Notes: a model not told the origin generated them from the sequence alone. A stretch of DNA of 64,000 nucleotides from Anderseniella sp. Alg231-50 (GCF_900149695.1 NZ_LT703003.1:1922001-1986000), one strand, 5' to 3'; positions 16,004 through 25,912 are shown, counted from the stretch's first letter. Made by a program: numbers and translations.

Positions 16004-17035
16004 CTATTTGGCCTTCTCGGCCGCCTTGGTCCATTTGCCCTTCGAGGCGAGACCGTTCATGGCGGCGCGATGGGCAAAGGCTGCCTGCGCCGCCTTGACG
16101 TTGACTGGCTTGCCGCCCCAGGCCTTGAGCGCTGCTGCCTGCAGGGCGCGGCCATAGGAGAAGGTCAGGTTCCAGGGTACGTCGTGACGCGAATTCATCA
16201 GTGACAGGTGTTCGGTTGCTTCGACATCGGATTGTCCGCCCGACAGGAAGGCGATGCCGGGAACCGCGGTTGGCACACATGCTTTCAGGCACTTCACCGT
16301 CAGGTCGGCGACCTGCACCGCGCTTGCCTGCTTGGCGGCGTTCTTGCCGGGCACGATCATGTTCGGCTTCAGCACGATGCCTTCAAGGTTGACCCGCGCT
16401 TCATAGAGCTCGGAAAACACGATTTTCAGGGTCCGCTCGGTGACATCATAGCAGCGTTCGATGGAGTGCGAGGCGACCGGGCCATCCATCAGCACTTCCG
16501 GCTCGACAATCGGTACGATGCCGTTTTCCTGGCAAAGCGCGGCATACCGCGCAAGCGCATGGGCGTTGGCGCGGATACAGCCGTATGTCGGTGCGCCGGG
16601 CGCAATATCGATCACGGCGCGCCATTTGGCAAAACCGGCACCAAGCTTGCGGTACTCCTTCAAACGCGCGCGCAGGCCATCAAGACCGGCGGTAATCTTC
16701 TCGCCCTTGAAACCGGCCATGTCCTGTGCACCGGCGTCAACCTTGATGCCGGGGATGGAGTTTGTGCCCTGCATCATTTCAACCAGTGTCTGCTTGCCGC
16801 TGGCCGATGACTGGCGGATGGTTTCGTCAAACAGGATCACGCCGGAGATGTTTTTCCGCATCGCCGCCTTGGTCGAGAACAGCATTTCACGATAGTTGCG
16901 CCGGCTGTCTTCGGTTGACTCAACGCTAATGCTGTCGAACCGTTTCTTGATGGTGCCGGTGCTTTCATCTGCGGCAAGAATTCCCCTGCCGGGTGCAACC
17001 ATGGCGTTGGCGATGTCTTCGAGTGTCTGTTTCAT
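16004..17035 (-). CDS. fba: Fructose-bisphosphate aldolase, class I
   Basis: A 343-residue Schiff-base aldolase. It starts M-K-Q-T-L-E-D-I-A-N, with G-I-L-A-A-D-E-S-T-G-T-I-K-K-R-F typical of class I enzymes, and the active-site lysine lies in L-E-G-I-V-L-K-P-N-M. It cleaves fructose-1,6-bisphosphate to the two trioses. Many proteobacteria use the zinc class II enzyme; class I is the usual form in Rhizobiales. It lies 33 bp downstream of pgk in the tkt-pgk-fba block. Confidence 0.96.
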   Translation of the reverse strand: MKQTLEDIANAMVAPGRGILAADESTGTIKKRFDSISVESTEDSRRNYREMLFSTKAAMRKNISGVILFDETIRQSSASGKQTLVEMMQGTNSIPGIKVDAGAQDMAGFKGEKITAGLDGLRARLKEYRKLGAGFAKWRAVIDIAPGAPTYGCIRANAHALARYAALCQENGIVPIVEPEVLMDGPVASHSIERCYDVTERTLKIVFSELYEARVNLEGIVLKPNMIVPGKNAAKQASAVQVADLTVKCLKACVPTAVPGIAFLSGGQSDVEATEHLSLMNSRHDVPWNLTFSYGRALQAAALKAWGGKPVNVKAAQAAFAHRAAMNGLASKGKWTKAAEKAK

Positions 17036-17068
17036 ATCAATATGCCCCTTTTCGAAACGAATGGCCGT

Positions 17069-18241
17069 TCAGGCTGCCCGCAAGACCTCGACGCCGGGTA
17101 GCGCCTTGCCTTCAAGCCATTCAAGAAATGCCCCACCAGCGGTGGATACATAGGTAAAATCATCTGCCACACCGGCATGGTTCAATGCCGCCACGGTATC
17201 ACCGCCACCGGCAACCGCGACCAGCTTGCCGGTTTTTGCCAGTTGGGCGGCATGCTGCGCAGCAGCAACGGTGCCAGCGTCAAACGGTGCGATTTCGAAA
17301 GCGCCGAAAGGCCCGTTCCAGACCAGTGTTGCAGCGGTGTCAAAGACAGCAGCCGCTTCGGCGACCGAGGCAGGCCCCACGTCCAGCATCATTTCATCTT
17401 CTGCAATGTCGCTGACAGGTACGACCCGGCTGGCCGCACCGGCAGCAAATTCCTTCGCCACAACTGCGTCTATCGGAAGCAAGATGCGGCAGTCGTTTGC
17501 ATCGGCCTGTTTGAGGATGTCCAGCGCAGTAGCGGCCATGTCGTGTTCGCATAATGACTTGCCGACCGGAATTCCCTTGGCTGCAAGGAAGGTGTTGGCC
17601 ATGCCGCCGCCAATGATAATGGTGTCGGCGACCTTTGACAGGTTGCCCAGCAACTCAAGCTTGGTGGAAACCTTGGCGCCGCCAACCACACAGACCAATG
17701 GCCGGGCAGGGTCCGTCAGCGCGGCTGAAAGGGCAGACAGTTCCTTTTCCATCGACCTGCCGGCTGCGGCGGGCAACAGCCGCGCAACAGCTTCGGTGGA
17801 TGCATGGGCGCGGTGGGCGGCGGAAAACGCATCGTTGACATAGATATCGCCGAATGACGCGAGAGACTTCGCGTAGTCGGCATCGTTTTGCTCTTCACCT
17901 TCGTTGAACCGGGTGTTTTCCATCAGCACGACCTGGCCGTCAGACAACTGGCCGGGATCATCGGCAGCAAACTGCACCGGACGGCCAAGCACATCCGCCA
18001 GCGCTTGTGCAATTGGGGCAAGGCTCATCTCGGCGACCGGCCTTCCCTTGGGACGGCCAAAGTGTGCCAGCAGAATGACTTTCGCACCTTTGTCCGACAA
18101 TTCACGGATGGTTGGCGAGACGGCGTGCAGGCGGGTTGTGTCCGAAACCCTGCCGTCCTGCATCGGAACGTTCAGGTCCACCCGGACAAGCACACGCCGG
18201 GATTTGACATCCAGATCATCGAGTGTCCTGAAGGTGGTCAT
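17069..18241 (-). CDS. pgk: Phosphoglycerate kinase
   Basis: A 390-residue enzyme with R-V-D-L-N-V-P at the N-terminus, the substrate loop H-F-G-R-P-K-G, the hinge region [12 protein letters not shown] and the ATP-side glycine loop G-G-G-D-T-V-A-A. It transfers phosphate between 1,3-bisphosphoglycerate and ADP. It directly follows tkt with a 33-bp gap; the gap gene usually found between these two in Rhizobiales is missing. Confidence 0.97.
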   Translation of the reverse strand: MTTFRTLDDLDVKSRRVLVRVDLNVPMQDGRVSDTTRLHAVSPTIRELSDKGAKVILLAHFGRPKGRPVAEMSLAPIAQALADVLGRPVQFAADDPGQLSDGQVVLMENTRFNEGEEQNDADYAKSLASFGDIYVNDAFSAAHRAHASTEAVARLLPAAAGRSMEKELSALSAALTDPARPLVCVVGGAKVSTKLELLGNLSKVADTIIIGGGMANTFLAAKGIPVGKSLCEHDMAATALDILKQADANDCRILLPIDAVVAKEFAAGAASRVVPVSDIAEDEMMLDVGPASVAEAAAVFDTAATLVWNGPFGAFEIAPFDAGTVAAAQHAAQLAKTGKLVAVAGGGDTVAALNHAGVADDFTYVSTAGGAFLEWLEGKALPGVEVLRAA

Positions 18242-18274
18242 GGCGAATTGCGGTTCCTGCGGCTTGCCTGGTCT

Positions 18275-20323
18275 TCAGGCGCTGGCTTCGAGGCCCGACA
18301 GGGCCGCCTTCACGGCGGCGTCTGCGGTGATGCCGAAATGTTCATAGAGTTTTTCGTAAGGACCGGATGCACCGAAGGTGGACATGCCGATAAAAGTGCC
18401 GTCAATGCCGATCAGCTGGTCCCATCCCTGGCGTACGCCGGCCTCGATGGCGATGCGCACCGGTTCGTCACCGGTTATCAGCTTGCGATAATCTGCGTCC
18501 TGCTGATGGAACAGGTCCATGCAGGGTACCGACACGACCCGGGATGAAATTTTGCTTTCGGCCAGCTTGGCTGATGCCTGCATGGCGATTTCGACTTCCG
18601 AGCCCGAGGCAAAGATTACCACCCTGGCATCGTCATCGCTGTGCACGTCATAGGCACCTCGGGCACACAGGTTTTCTTTTTTGAACTTGGTGCGGGCCGG
18701 TGCAAGTTTCTGGCGGGTAAGCGCAAGGATAGACGGGGTGCTGTCTGCCTGCAATGCCAGCTGCCAGCATTCGGCGGTTTCCACCGCATCGCAGGGGCGG
18801 AATACATTGAGGTTGGGGATGACTCGAAGCGCGGCGAGGTGTTCGACGGGCTGATGGGTTGGCCCGTCTTCTCCAAGCCCGATGGAATCATGGGTCATCA
18901 CATAAACCACCCGCTGTTCCATGAGTGCCGACAGGCGGATGGAGGGACGGCAGTAATCGGTGAACACCATGAACGTGCCGGAATAGGGAATGACACCGCC
19001 GTGCAGGGCCATGCCGTTCATGGCAGCGGCCATGCCGTGTTCGCGAATGCCCCAGTGAATGAAGCGGCCGGACGGGTCATCGGCGGTAAACGGTACCATC
19101 GCCTTGGTGCGGGTATTGTTCGAACCGGTCAGGTCGGCGGATCCGCCAACGGTTTCCGGCACCACCGGGTTGATGACTTCAAGCACGTTCTGAGATGCGT
19201 TGCGGGTGGCGATTGAACCTGGCTTCTCGGCAAGCTCCTGCTTGTATGACAGGATGGTTTCCTGCAGGTCTTCCGGCAAGGTGCCGGCCATGCGGCGTTC
19301 GAACTCAACCTTTTCACCGGCCGCCATGTCCTTGACGCGGTCTTCCCAGGCCTTGCGCTCGCGACAGCCGCGCAATCCCGTGATGCGCCACATATCCCTT
19401 ATCGACGTCGGGATTTCGAACGGTTTATGGGTCCAGCCCAACTGTTCGCGGGCCGCCTTGATTTCATCAACGCCAAGCGGCGCGCCGTGGGCACCCGAGG
19501 TGCCTTGCTTGGCAGGTGAACCGTAACCAATGATGGTGCGGCAGGCGATGAGCACAGGTTTGGTTGCGGTCTGGGCCGACGACAGGGCGTTGGCGATCTC
19601 GGCATAGTCGTGGCCATCTACGCGCATCACGTCCCAGCCGGACGCTGCAAACCGTCCCAGTTGATCCGTTGAGTCCGTCAGGTTGACAGGCCCGTCAATC
19701 GATATCTGGTTATCGTCCCACAACACGATGAGTTTGTTCAGCCTGAGATGGCCTGCCAGCGTTATGGCTTCCTGTGAAATGCCTTCCATGAGGCAGCCGT
19801 CGCCTGCAAGCACGTAGGTCTTGTGATTGACAATGCCGTCGCCGAAGCGGGCGGCGAGATGGGCTTCGGCGATGGCCATGCCCACGGCATTTCCAAGGCC
19901 CTGGCCGAGCGGCCCGGTGGTGGTTTCAATACCTGATGCATGGCCGAATTCAGGGTGGCCTGCCGTGCGCGACCCGATCTGGCGAAAGTTCTGCAACTCC
20001 TCGATGGTCATGTCTTCATAACCAAGCAGGTGCAACAACGAGTACAGCAGCATGGAACCATGGCCTGCCGACAGTACGAAGCGATCCCGGTCGGCCCAGT
20101 TTGGCGCTTGCGGGTCAAACTTCAGATAGTGCGCGAACAGCACGGTTGCCACATCGGCAGCGCCCATTGGCAAGCCCGGATGCCCGGAGTTTGCTGCCTG
20201 GACCGCGTCCATGGAAAGCGCTCGAATGGCGTTTGCCATTTCAGTGAATTTGGCAATATCTTCGGGAGTGGCCGCAGTGGCACTGGACGTGCCGGATGCG
20301 GCGGCTGGATTAGCCGGTGTCAT
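18275..20323 (-). CDS. tkt: Transketolase
   Basis: A 682-residue thiamine-diphosphate enzyme. The start is the ATG at 20323, after a purine-rich GGAAAAG. Visible motifs are S-G-H-P-G-L-P-M-G (substrate/TPP), [10 protein letters not shown] (TPP/metal binding, G-D-G...N) and the pyrimidine-domain [16 protein letters not shown]. It links the pentose phosphate pathway with glycolysis and provides erythrose-4-phosphate. An Ala/Thr/Ser-rich stretch of about 20 residues precedes the fold. It is the promoter-proximal gene of the block, divergent from DUF4164. Confidence 0.97.
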   Translation of the reverse strand: MTPANPAAASGTSSATAATPEDIAKFTEMANAIRALSMDAVQAANSGHPGLPMGAADVATVLFAHYLKFDPQAPNWADRDRFVLSAGHGSMLLYSLLHLLGYEDMTIEELQNFRQIGSRTAGHPEFGHASGIETTTGPLGQGLGNAVGMAIAEAHLAARFGDGIVNHKTYVLAGDGCLMEGISQEAITLAGHLRLNKLIVLWDDNQISIDGPVNLTDSTDQLGRFAASGWDVMRVDGHDYAEIANALSSAQTATKPVLIACRTIIGYGSPAKQGTSGAHGAPLGVDEIKAAREQLGWTHKPFEIPTSIRDMWRITGLRGCRERKAWEDRVKDMAAGEKVEFERRMAGTLPEDLQETILSYKQELAEKPGSIATRNASQNVLEVINPVVPETVGGSADLTGSNNTRTKAMVPFTADDPSGRFIHWGIREHGMAAAMNGMALHGGVIPYSGTFMVFTDYCRPSIRLSALMEQRVVYVMTHDSIGLGEDGPTHQPVEHLAALRVIPNLNVFRPCDAVETAECWQLALQADSTPSILALTRQKLAPARTKFKKENLCARGAYDVHSDDDARVVIFASGSEVEIAMQASAKLAESKISSRVVSVPCMDLFHQQDADYRKLITGDEPVRIAIEAGVRQGWDQLIGIDGTFIGMSTFGASGPYEKLYEHFGITADAAVKAALSGLEASA

Positions 20324-20462
20324 CTGTTTCTTTTCCACCGTTGAAATTCGGCGCCACCAATAGCACTCCGGCATTTGGAGTCAATGGTGCACTATGGCCG
20401 CACCGCTGCAGTTGTGAATACTGTGAATAAACATGGTTGCCAACAACGGAATTAATGTACGG

Positions 20463-20491
20463 TTGACGGTATTGCCGGTAACCCCCTAGAG
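20463..20491 (+). promoter_or_regulatory. Candidate sigma-70 promoter for DUF4164-zapA
   Basis: TTGACG (20463-20468), 17-nt spacer, CTAGAG (20486-20491), which fits the alphaproteobacterial housekeeping pattern. It is 66 bp upstream of the DUF4164 start. The 12-mer CCCCTAGAGTAT covering the -10 recurs at 53522, upstream of the second outer-membrane barrel gene. Confidence 0.4.
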
Positions 20492-20556
20492 TATTGAAGG
20501 GATTTGGCACTGACGAACCGTGGGAGTCGGCTCGTCAGGTTGCGGGGAACACAGCT

Positions 20557-20835
20557 ATGGCGTCTACATCTCAGCTGGACAAGGCAATTGCGCACTTTGA
20601 ACAGGCCATGCGCCAGCTTGAGGCTGCCTGGGCGCAATCCGAGCAGAATCAGGGCAAAATAACCAAACTCAATACGGAAGCCTCGGCGCTCAAGGATGAT
20701 CGCGCCCGGCTCGCCAGTGAACTGGATGAAGTTCGCGCGCGGGCCGAAGAGCTGACCGAGGCCAGCCGGCAGGCGGCGCGGCGAATAGAATTGGCGATGG
20801 CACGGGTTAGAACCGTAATCGGCGAAGAGGCCTGA
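20557..20835 (+). CDS. DUF4164 family coiled-coil protein
   Basis: A 92-residue, almost entirely helical protein. The start ATG at 20557 is chosen because the coiled-coil core begins there (L-D-K-A-I-A-H-F-E-Q-A, later R-A-R-L-A-S-E-L-D-E-V). It matches the small DUF4164 protein that precedes zapA in alphaproteobacteria. Its function is not known; the position 4 bp before zapA suggests a division-linked role, for example as a ZapB-like partner, but this is inference. Confidence 0.75.
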   Translation: MASTSQLDKAIAHFEQAMRQLEAAWAQSEQNQGKITKLNTEASALKDDRARLASELDEVRARAEELTEASRQAARRIELAMARVRTVIGEEA

Positions 20836-20839
20836 GCAC

Positions 20840-21199
20840 ATGGGACAAGTCGTCATCAACGTAAATGACCGTTCTTTCAGCATGGAGTGTGCCGATGGTG
20901 AGGAAGACCACCTCACCGAACTGGCCAAACTGCTCGATACCCAGGTCAGGGAAATCAAGTCCGGGGTCGGTGAAGTCGGCGATATCCGGCTTCTGGTCAT
21001 GGCGGGCCTTATCATTGCGGACCAGTTGTCGGAAGCCCTGGAGCGCGTCGAAGAACTGTCCGGCGAGATAAGAGGCGCCCACAAGACCGGCACCGATGCC
21101 ATCGAGCAAACCAAGCAGAGAGAAGCCGCCGCGGCAGACCGGATCGAAGCCGCGGCAAAACGCCTGGAACAGGTTTCAAGAACCGCCCGGCAAAGCTGA
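20840..21199 (+). CDS. zapA: Cell division protein ZapA
   Basis: A 119-residue protein. The globular head shows the ZapA pattern (V-V-I-N-V-N-D-R-S-F-S-M-E-C, then E-D-H-L-T-E-L-A-K-L-L-D), followed by a long coiled coil with an Ala/Glu/Arg-rich end. ZapA binds FtsZ and bundles its filaments at the division ring. It starts 4 bp after the DUF4164 stop, so the two form one unit. Confidence 0.92.
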   Translation: MGQVVINVNDRSFSMECADGEEDHLTELAKLLDTQVREIKSGVGEVGDIRLLVMAGLIIADQLSEALERVEELSGEIRGAHKTGTDAIEQTKQREAAAADRIEAAAKRLEQVSRTARQS

Positions 21200-21343
21200 C
21201 CTGTTCCGGCGCCACTTCATTCAATAATCAGTGCATTCCATGCGTGTAATTATTTTGCACAATTGGAGCAAATTATTTGATTTGTGTGCCTCTCGGTGAG
21301 TGGTGTGTCATCCGGGGAGTGAAAACTCTGGTCGGAAACCCGC

Positions 21344-22900
21344 ATGTCAGATGTCGCCAAACAGCAGGTACACGCACCACGGCGTGGTGGCGGGCGGGCT
21401 GGCCGTGCTGCAAGACGCAAGGTTGCGGACACGATTCGAAGCCCGGCGATTGTCACGCGCAAAATTCCGACCTACGAGCTTCTCGGCGAAGAGGGGCTGA
21501 GCCGCATCGAGGCCCATGCCGACTGGATCCTGAAGCAGGTCGGTATTGAATTCAGGGGCGATGAAGAAGCACTGGCTCTGTTTCGCGGCGCCGGTGCCGA
21601 CGTCACCGGGGAACGGGTACGTTTTGAACCGGGGCTGGCCAGGCAGCTTTGTGCGACAGCGCCGGCCAGTTTCCGAATGGAGGCGCGTGAGCCTGCCAAT
21701 GCGATTGTCCTGGGCGGTGATCATGTGGTGTTGATGCCGAGTTACGGGCCGCCCTTTGTCAGTGACCTCGATAACGGGCGACGCTACGCCACGCTGGAAG
21801 ATTTTAAAAACATCGTAAAACTCACCTTCATGTCGCCTGTTCTGAGCCATTCAGGCGGCACGGTGTGCGAGCCGGTCGATGTGCCGGTGAACAAGCGTCA
21901 CCTGGACATGGCCTATGCCCATCTTCGCTACTCGACCAAACCGTTCATGGGGGCGGTGACCGCGCCTGAGCGGGCGCAGGACTCGATCGACATGGCGCGT
22001 ATCGTGTTCGGGTCTGGGTACATGGAGCAAAACTGCGTCATCCAGGGCAACATCAATGTGAACTCGCCGCTGGTCTACGATCACATCATGACCGGTGCCC
22101 TGAAGGCCTATGCGCGCGCCAACCAGTCCTGCGTGATATCGCCGTTCATTCTGGGCGGCGCGATGGGCCCGGTGACACAACCGGCCTTGCTGGCGCAGTC
22201 GCATGCAGAAGCCATGGCGGGGATCGCCCTGAGCCAGCTTGTGCGCAAGGGCTCGCCCATGGTGTACGGCAATTTTCTCACCACCATGAACCTGAAGACC
22301 GGTGCGCCGACATTCGGGACGCCGGAAGCCAACCTGTCGACATTTGCCATCGGGCAGCTGTGCCGCAGGCTGGGGTTGCCATTGCGCTGCGGCGGTCAAT
22401 TGTGTGCGTCGAAAGTGGCAGACGGCCAGGCCATGCAGGAGGCGGCCAACTCCATGCTGACCGGCGTGCTGGCCGGGTCGAACTTCATCTTTCATTCCGC
22501 CGGCTGGCTGGAGGGCGGTCTGACGCTGGGTTACGAGAAATTCGTCATGGACCTGGATCATTGCGGCATGATGCTGAAAATGGTGTGCGGTCTTGATATC
22601 GATGACAACTCTCTTGCGGCAGATGCGTTTCTGGAAAACCAGCCCGGTGAAAATTTCTTTGGCACTGCTCATACGCTGCGGAATTTCGAGACGGCAAACT
22701 ACATGTCCGACCTGGCCGATACCTCATCGTTCGAGCAGTGGTCTGAAGCCGGCGGGCTGAACATGGAACAGCGCGCCAACGAGCGCTGGAAAGAGATGCT
22801 GGCGGATTACGAACTGCCGGAGATCGATCCTGCCGCCGATGAAGCTCTGAAGGATTTCATCGCACGCAGGAAGATGTCTGTGCCCGACATGTGGCACTAG
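21344..22900 (+). CDS. MttB-family (trimethylamine methyltransferase-like) protein, non-pyrrolysine
   Basis: A 518-residue protein of the MttB superfamily. A basic N-terminal tail (about 1-35, rich in R, G and A) precedes the fold, with I-E-F-R-G-D-E-E-A-L and later G-P-V-T-Q-P-A-L-L-A-Q-S-H-A-E and H-S-A-G-W-L-E-G-G. There is no in-frame amber codon, so it is not the pyrrolysine enzyme; relatives without pyrrolysine demethylate glycine betaine, proline betaine, carnitine and similar quaternary amines onto a corrinoid protein. No corrinoid protein gene is adjacent. It is inserted between zapA and the probable 6S RNA, which are usually neighbours. Such genes abound in marine alphaproteobacteria. 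Confidence 0.85.
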   Translation: MSDVAKQQVHAPRRGGGRAGRAARRKVADTIRSPAIVTRKIPTYELLGEEGLSRIEAHADWILKQVGIEFRGDEEALALFRGAGADVTGERVRFEPGLARQLCATAPASFRMEAREPANAIVLGGDHVVLMPSYGPPFVSDLDNGRRYATLEDFKNIVKLTFMSPVLSHSGGTVCEPVDVPVNKRHLDMAYAHLRYSTKPFMGAVTAPERAQDSIDMARIVFGSGYMEQNCVIQGNINVNSPLVYDHIMTGALKAYARANQSCVISPFILGGAMGPVTQPALLAQSHAEAMAGIALSQLVRKGSPMVYGNFLTTMNLKTGAPTFGTPEANLSTFAIGQLCRRLGLPLRCGGQLCASKVADGQAMQEAANSMLTGVLAGSNFIFHSAGWLEGGLTLGYEKFVMDLDHCGMMLKMVCGLDIDDNSLAADAFLENQPGENFFGTAHTLRNFETANYMSDLADTSSFEQWSEAGGLNMEQRANERWKEMLADYELPEIDPAADEALKDFIARRKMSVPDMWH

Positions 22901-22939
22901 GCCAGGAATCCGATCCGCAGGAAAAGCGACGAGCCACCA

Positions 22940-23105
22940 TTGGCCGTGGGAGTTGAAGATCTCGGGTCCCTACAGTTGTAGGTGGGCGCCGCGTGTCTCA
23001 GACCACGGTCAGAAACAGAGACAGCTCCCTTAGAAGATCTTATAGGCCCCAGAGAATAGTAACGCCATCACGCACCGGGCAGCCCGTCTGGAGCTATATG
23101 TACGC
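22940..23105 (+). ncRNA. ssrS: Probable 6S RNA
   Basis: A 289-bp stretch with no reading frame lies directly upstream of the 5-formyl-THF cyclo-ligase gene, the classic place of 6S RNA in proteobacteria (zapA - ssrS - fau). The sequence contains complementary purine/pyrimidine blocks (GGGAG near 22948 with CTCCC near 23026, GAAGATCT twice). 6S RNA binds sigma-70 RNA polymerase and down-regulates it in stationary phase. Ends are approximate. The call rests mainly on synteny plus absence of coding; I could not fold it. Confidence 0.55.
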
Positions 23106-23189
23106 GCGGCAGGGGCAATTTTAAAGAGGCAAGTTTGCATCGTCTCTGCAGGTGACAACTCGCCGGTGAAGCTGTAAGAGCCACGCATC

Positions 23190-23786
23190 ATGACAGATCA
23201 TCAGTCAATCTCAGACGCCAAGAAGCTGGCGCGCAAGGCGGCGGGCGACGTCCGCAAGACAGCGCACGGGCTGTTGAAGATTAGCGCCGCCCAGGCTCTT
23301 GTTGACTGCGGGCTGGAGTTTGCCGGCGAAATGGCAGGAAAAACCGTATCCGGGTTCATTCCGTATCTCAGCGAGATTGATACCCGAGCGCTGCTTGGCA
23401 TGCTTGGCGCGCAAGGTATCGAGACTTGCGTCCCGGTGGTGATTGAAAACAATACCCCGCTGGAGTTTCGGACCTGGGCACCGGGGGATCCGACGGTTCC
23501 GGGACGCTGGGGCATTCCGATACCACCGGACGGATCGCCGGTCGTCGATCCGGATGTGCTGCTGGTGCCGATGTTGTCCTACGACAGGTCCGGATACCGA
23601 CTTGGATACGGTGGCGGGTTTTATGACCGCACGCTGGAAAAACTGCGGGCCATGAAGCCGGTGACCGCCATCGGGGTTGCATATTCAGCACAACAGGTGG
23701 ACGCGGTGATACGCGGCGAGCATGACCAGCCGCTGGACTGGATCCTAACCGAGAAAGGCCCGCTCAAGCCCGGGACGAAGATATGA
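23190..23786 (+). CDS. 5-formyltetrahydrofolate cyclo-ligase
   Basis: A 198-residue enzyme with the family signature G-Y-G-G-G-F-Y-D-R near residue 143 and an N-terminal basic segment (K-K-L-A-R-K-A) taking the place of the usual K-R ATP site. It converts 5-formyl-THF to 5,10-methenyl-THF using ATP. It overlaps the next gene by 4 bp (ATGA). The 6S RNA gene upstream is the canonical neighbour. Confidence 0.92.
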   Translation: MTDHQSISDAKKLARKAAGDVRKTAHGLLKISAAQALVDCGLEFAGEMAGKTVSGFIPYLSEIDTRALLGMLGAQGIETCVPVVIENNTPLEFRTWAPGDPTVPGRWGIPIPPDGSPVVDPDVLLVPMLSYDRSGYRLGYGGGFYDRTLEKLRAMKPVTAIGVAYSAQQVDAVIRGEHDQPLDWILTEKGPLKPGTKI

Positions 23787-24601
23787 GACTGTTGTTTGTC
23801 GGAGATGTCGTGGGCCGGGCAGGGCGAAATGCAATTTCCTCGCACCTGCCGGGATTGCGCCAACGGCTGCAGGCTGACTTCGTTGTGGTCAATGGTGAAA
23901 ACTCCGCCGGTGGCTTTGGCATAACGGAAGACATTTTCAACGAGTTCCGCGACCACGGGGCCGATGTGGTGACACTGGGCAACCATGCCTGGGACCAGCG
24001 CGAGGCCCTGGTGTTTATCGAGCGGGCACCGGAGCTTATCCGGCCGGTGAATTACCCGGCCGGCACACCGGGCAAGGGCGCAAACCTGTTTGAAACGGCG
24101 TCCGGCAAGCGGGTTCTGGTCATGAATGTCCTGGGCGTTGCAAAGATGGAGCCGCTGGGTGATCCGTTCGCCGCTGTGGACCGGGAGCTTGATGCATGCC
24201 CGCTGGGCGAGGTCGCCGATGCCGTCATCGTGGACATGCACGCGGAACTGACATCGGAAAAGATGGCCATGGGACATTTCTGTGATGGCCGGGCGTCGCT
24301 GGTGGTGGGCACTCACACACATGTGCCGACAGCGGACACGCATATTCTGTCCGGCGGCACCGGATACCAGACCGACGCCGGCATGACCGGAGACTATGAC
24401 AGCGTGATCGGGATGGACAAGAACGAACCGTTGAACCGGTTTACCCGCCGGATTCCGTCAGGCAGGTTTTCTCCCGCCCTGGGGCCGGCAACGCTGTGTG
24501 GAGTATTGGTGGAAACCGATGACGCAACCGGGCTTGCCACCAGGGTTAGTGGTGTCCGCGTCGGCGGGCAGCTTCAGGAAACCGTGCCGGATTGGGCTTA
24601 G
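23783..24601 (+). CDS. YmdB-type metallophosphoesterase (cyclic nucleotide phosphodiesterase family)
   Basis: A 272-residue protein of the TIGR00282/YmdB family. The di-metal ligands stand out: F-V-G-D-V-V-G-R-A-G-R, V-V-N-G-E-N-S-A-G-G-F-G, L-G-N-H-A-W-D, V-D-M-H-A-E-L-T-S-E-K and V-G-T-H-T-H-V-P-T-A-D. The Bacillus homologue hydrolyses 2',3'-cyclic nucleotides and alters biofilm decisions; the alphaproteobacterial role is unstudied. It is translationally coupled to the cyclo-ligase gene. Confidence 0.9.
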   Translation: MRLLFVGDVVGRAGRNAISSHLPGLRQRLQADFVVVNGENSAGGFGITEDIFNEFRDHGADVVTLGNHAWDQREALVFIERAPELIRPVNYPAGTPGKGANLFETASGKRVLVMNVLGVAKMEPLGDPFAAVDRELDACPLGEVADAVIVDMHAELTSEKMAMGHFCDGRASLVVGTHTHVPTADTHILSGGTGYQTDAGMTGDYDSVIGMDKNEPLNRFTRRIPSGRFSPALGPATLCGVLVETDDATGLATRVSGVRVGGQLQETVPDWA

Positions 24602-24616
24602 AACCGTAAGCGGTTC

Positions 24617-24985
24617 TCAATGGCCGCCTTGTTTGGTGTTCGCCTCGATCTGGGCAGCGATGGTGCGCAGTTTGGCCATGCGTTCGGCATAGTCCGACAG
24701 GGCCATCACACGGGCGCAATCAACACTTGCCGATGCCTCGTCGCCGTCATCTATCAGGTGACGGGCCGACGACATGGCGTCTTCCATGCGGTGAACAGTC
24801 GCCTGCATGGCTCCTGCGGTTTTCAGCGCATCGCCAGGCATCGAGTTGTGCGCAACACCATGCAGCGAGGTCAGAAGTGATGCCATCGCAGAGCGTGCCA
24901 TATCCGCCGTTTGGGAAACATGGCGATCCAGTTTATCAGCCGTTTTCAATTTATGCCGTCCATTACCGTCGTCTTTCAGGACCAT
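24617..24985 (-). CDS. Hypothetical helical protein
   Basis: A 122-residue protein from the ATG at 24985 (M-V-L-K-D-D-G-N-G-R-H). It is mostly helical, with A/M/S-rich amphipathic stretches such as S-A-M-A-S-L-L-T-S-L-H-G-V-A and C-A-R-V-M-A-L-S-D-Y-A-E-R-M-A. No signal peptide, membrane segment or known motif is seen. It converges with the YmdB-type gene and is divergent from yebC. A longer frame to 25033 has no better start. I do not recognise the family. Confidence 0.55.
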   Translation of the reverse strand: MVLKDDGNGRHKLKTADKLDRHVSQTADMARSAMASLLTSLHGVAHNSMPGDALKTAGAMQATVHRMEDAMSSARHLIDDGDEASASVDCARVMALSDYAERMAKLRTIAAQIEANTKQGGH

Positions 24986-25156
24986 GACTGTGACGCGGCA
25001 ACCTCTAACACCCGGTAAATGGTTTAGAATCAAGTTTAATGCGGTTTGTTAACAGAGCCTGGGACAGATTCGTACATCTGGACAGCACATGGTTTGCTGG
25101 TTTAGACGGAAGCAACAAAATTCAGCAGATTTGCAATTCTGGAAGGGATGAGGGCC

Positions 25157-25906
25157 ATGGCCGGACATTCACAATTTAAAAACATCATGCATCGCAAGGG
25201 CCGCCAGGACGCCGTGCGGGCGAAGATGTTCTCGAAACTGTCCAAGGAAATAACCGTCGCTGCCAAAATGGGCGGTCCCGACGTAGATTCCAATGCCCGC
25301 CTCAGGCTGGCGGTGCAGAATGCCAAGTCGCAGTCCATGCCCAAGGACAATATCCAGCGCGCCATCAACAAGTCGCAGGGCGGGGATGCGGAAGACTATG
25401 AATCCATCCGCTATGAGGGTTATGGCCCCGGCGGCGTCGCCGTGATCGTGGAAACCCTGACCGACAACCGCAACCGGACAGCGGGAGCAGTGCGTTCCTA
25501 CTTCACCAAGCACGGCGGCAATATGGGCGAGACCGGATCTGTGTCCTTCATGTTCGACCGGGTCGGTGAAATCGTCTACAAGCCGGAAGCCGGTGATGAT
25601 GACACCGTGATGATGGCGGCCATCGAATCCGGTGCCGATGACGTGTCGTCTGATAGCGACGGTCACGTGGTCATCTGCACGTTTGAAAACATCGGCGATG
25701 TGTCATCTGCGCTGGAAAAGGATCTCGGCGAGGCAGACTCGGTCAATGTGGTATGGAAGCCACAGACCAATACCGACCTTGATGAAGACAAGGCCGGCAC
25801 GCTGATGAAACTCATGGCGGCCTTTGACGACGATGAAGACGTGCAGAGCGTGTTTTCAAATTTCCAGGTGTCTGATGAGGTGATGGCCAAGCTGACGGCG
25901 GCCTAA
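25157..25906 (+). CDS. YebC/PmpR-family regulatory or translation factor
   Basis: A 249-residue protein with the family opening [29 protein letters not shown] at the domain junction, and the acidic C-terminus. The start is the ATG at 25157, as in orthologues. The family was described as transcriptional regulators and is also implicated in translation of difficult motifs. In many proteobacteria yebC is next to ruvC; here ruvC is 12 kb away. Confidence 0.95.
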   Translation: MAGHSQFKNIMHRKGRQDAVRAKMFSKLSKEITVAAKMGGPDVDSNARLRLAVQNAKSQSMPKDNIQRAINKSQGGDAEDYESIRYEGYGPGGVAVIVETLTDNRNRTAGAVRSYFTKHGGNMGETGSVSFMFDRVGEIVYKPEAGDDDTVMMAAIESGADDVSSDSDGHVVICTFENIGDVSSALEKDLGEADSVNVVWKPQTNTDLDEDKAGTLMKLMAAFDDDEDVQSVFSNFQVSDEVMAKLTAA

Positions 25907-25912
25907 GCGGGC

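Noticed and set aside
21344-22900. Pyrrolysine-type MttB
   Set aside because: There is no in-frame amber codon in the 518 codons, so pyrrolysine cannot be encoded.
25020-25045. CtrA box upstream of yebC
   Set aside because: The two TTAA halves are separated by 9 nt, not 7.
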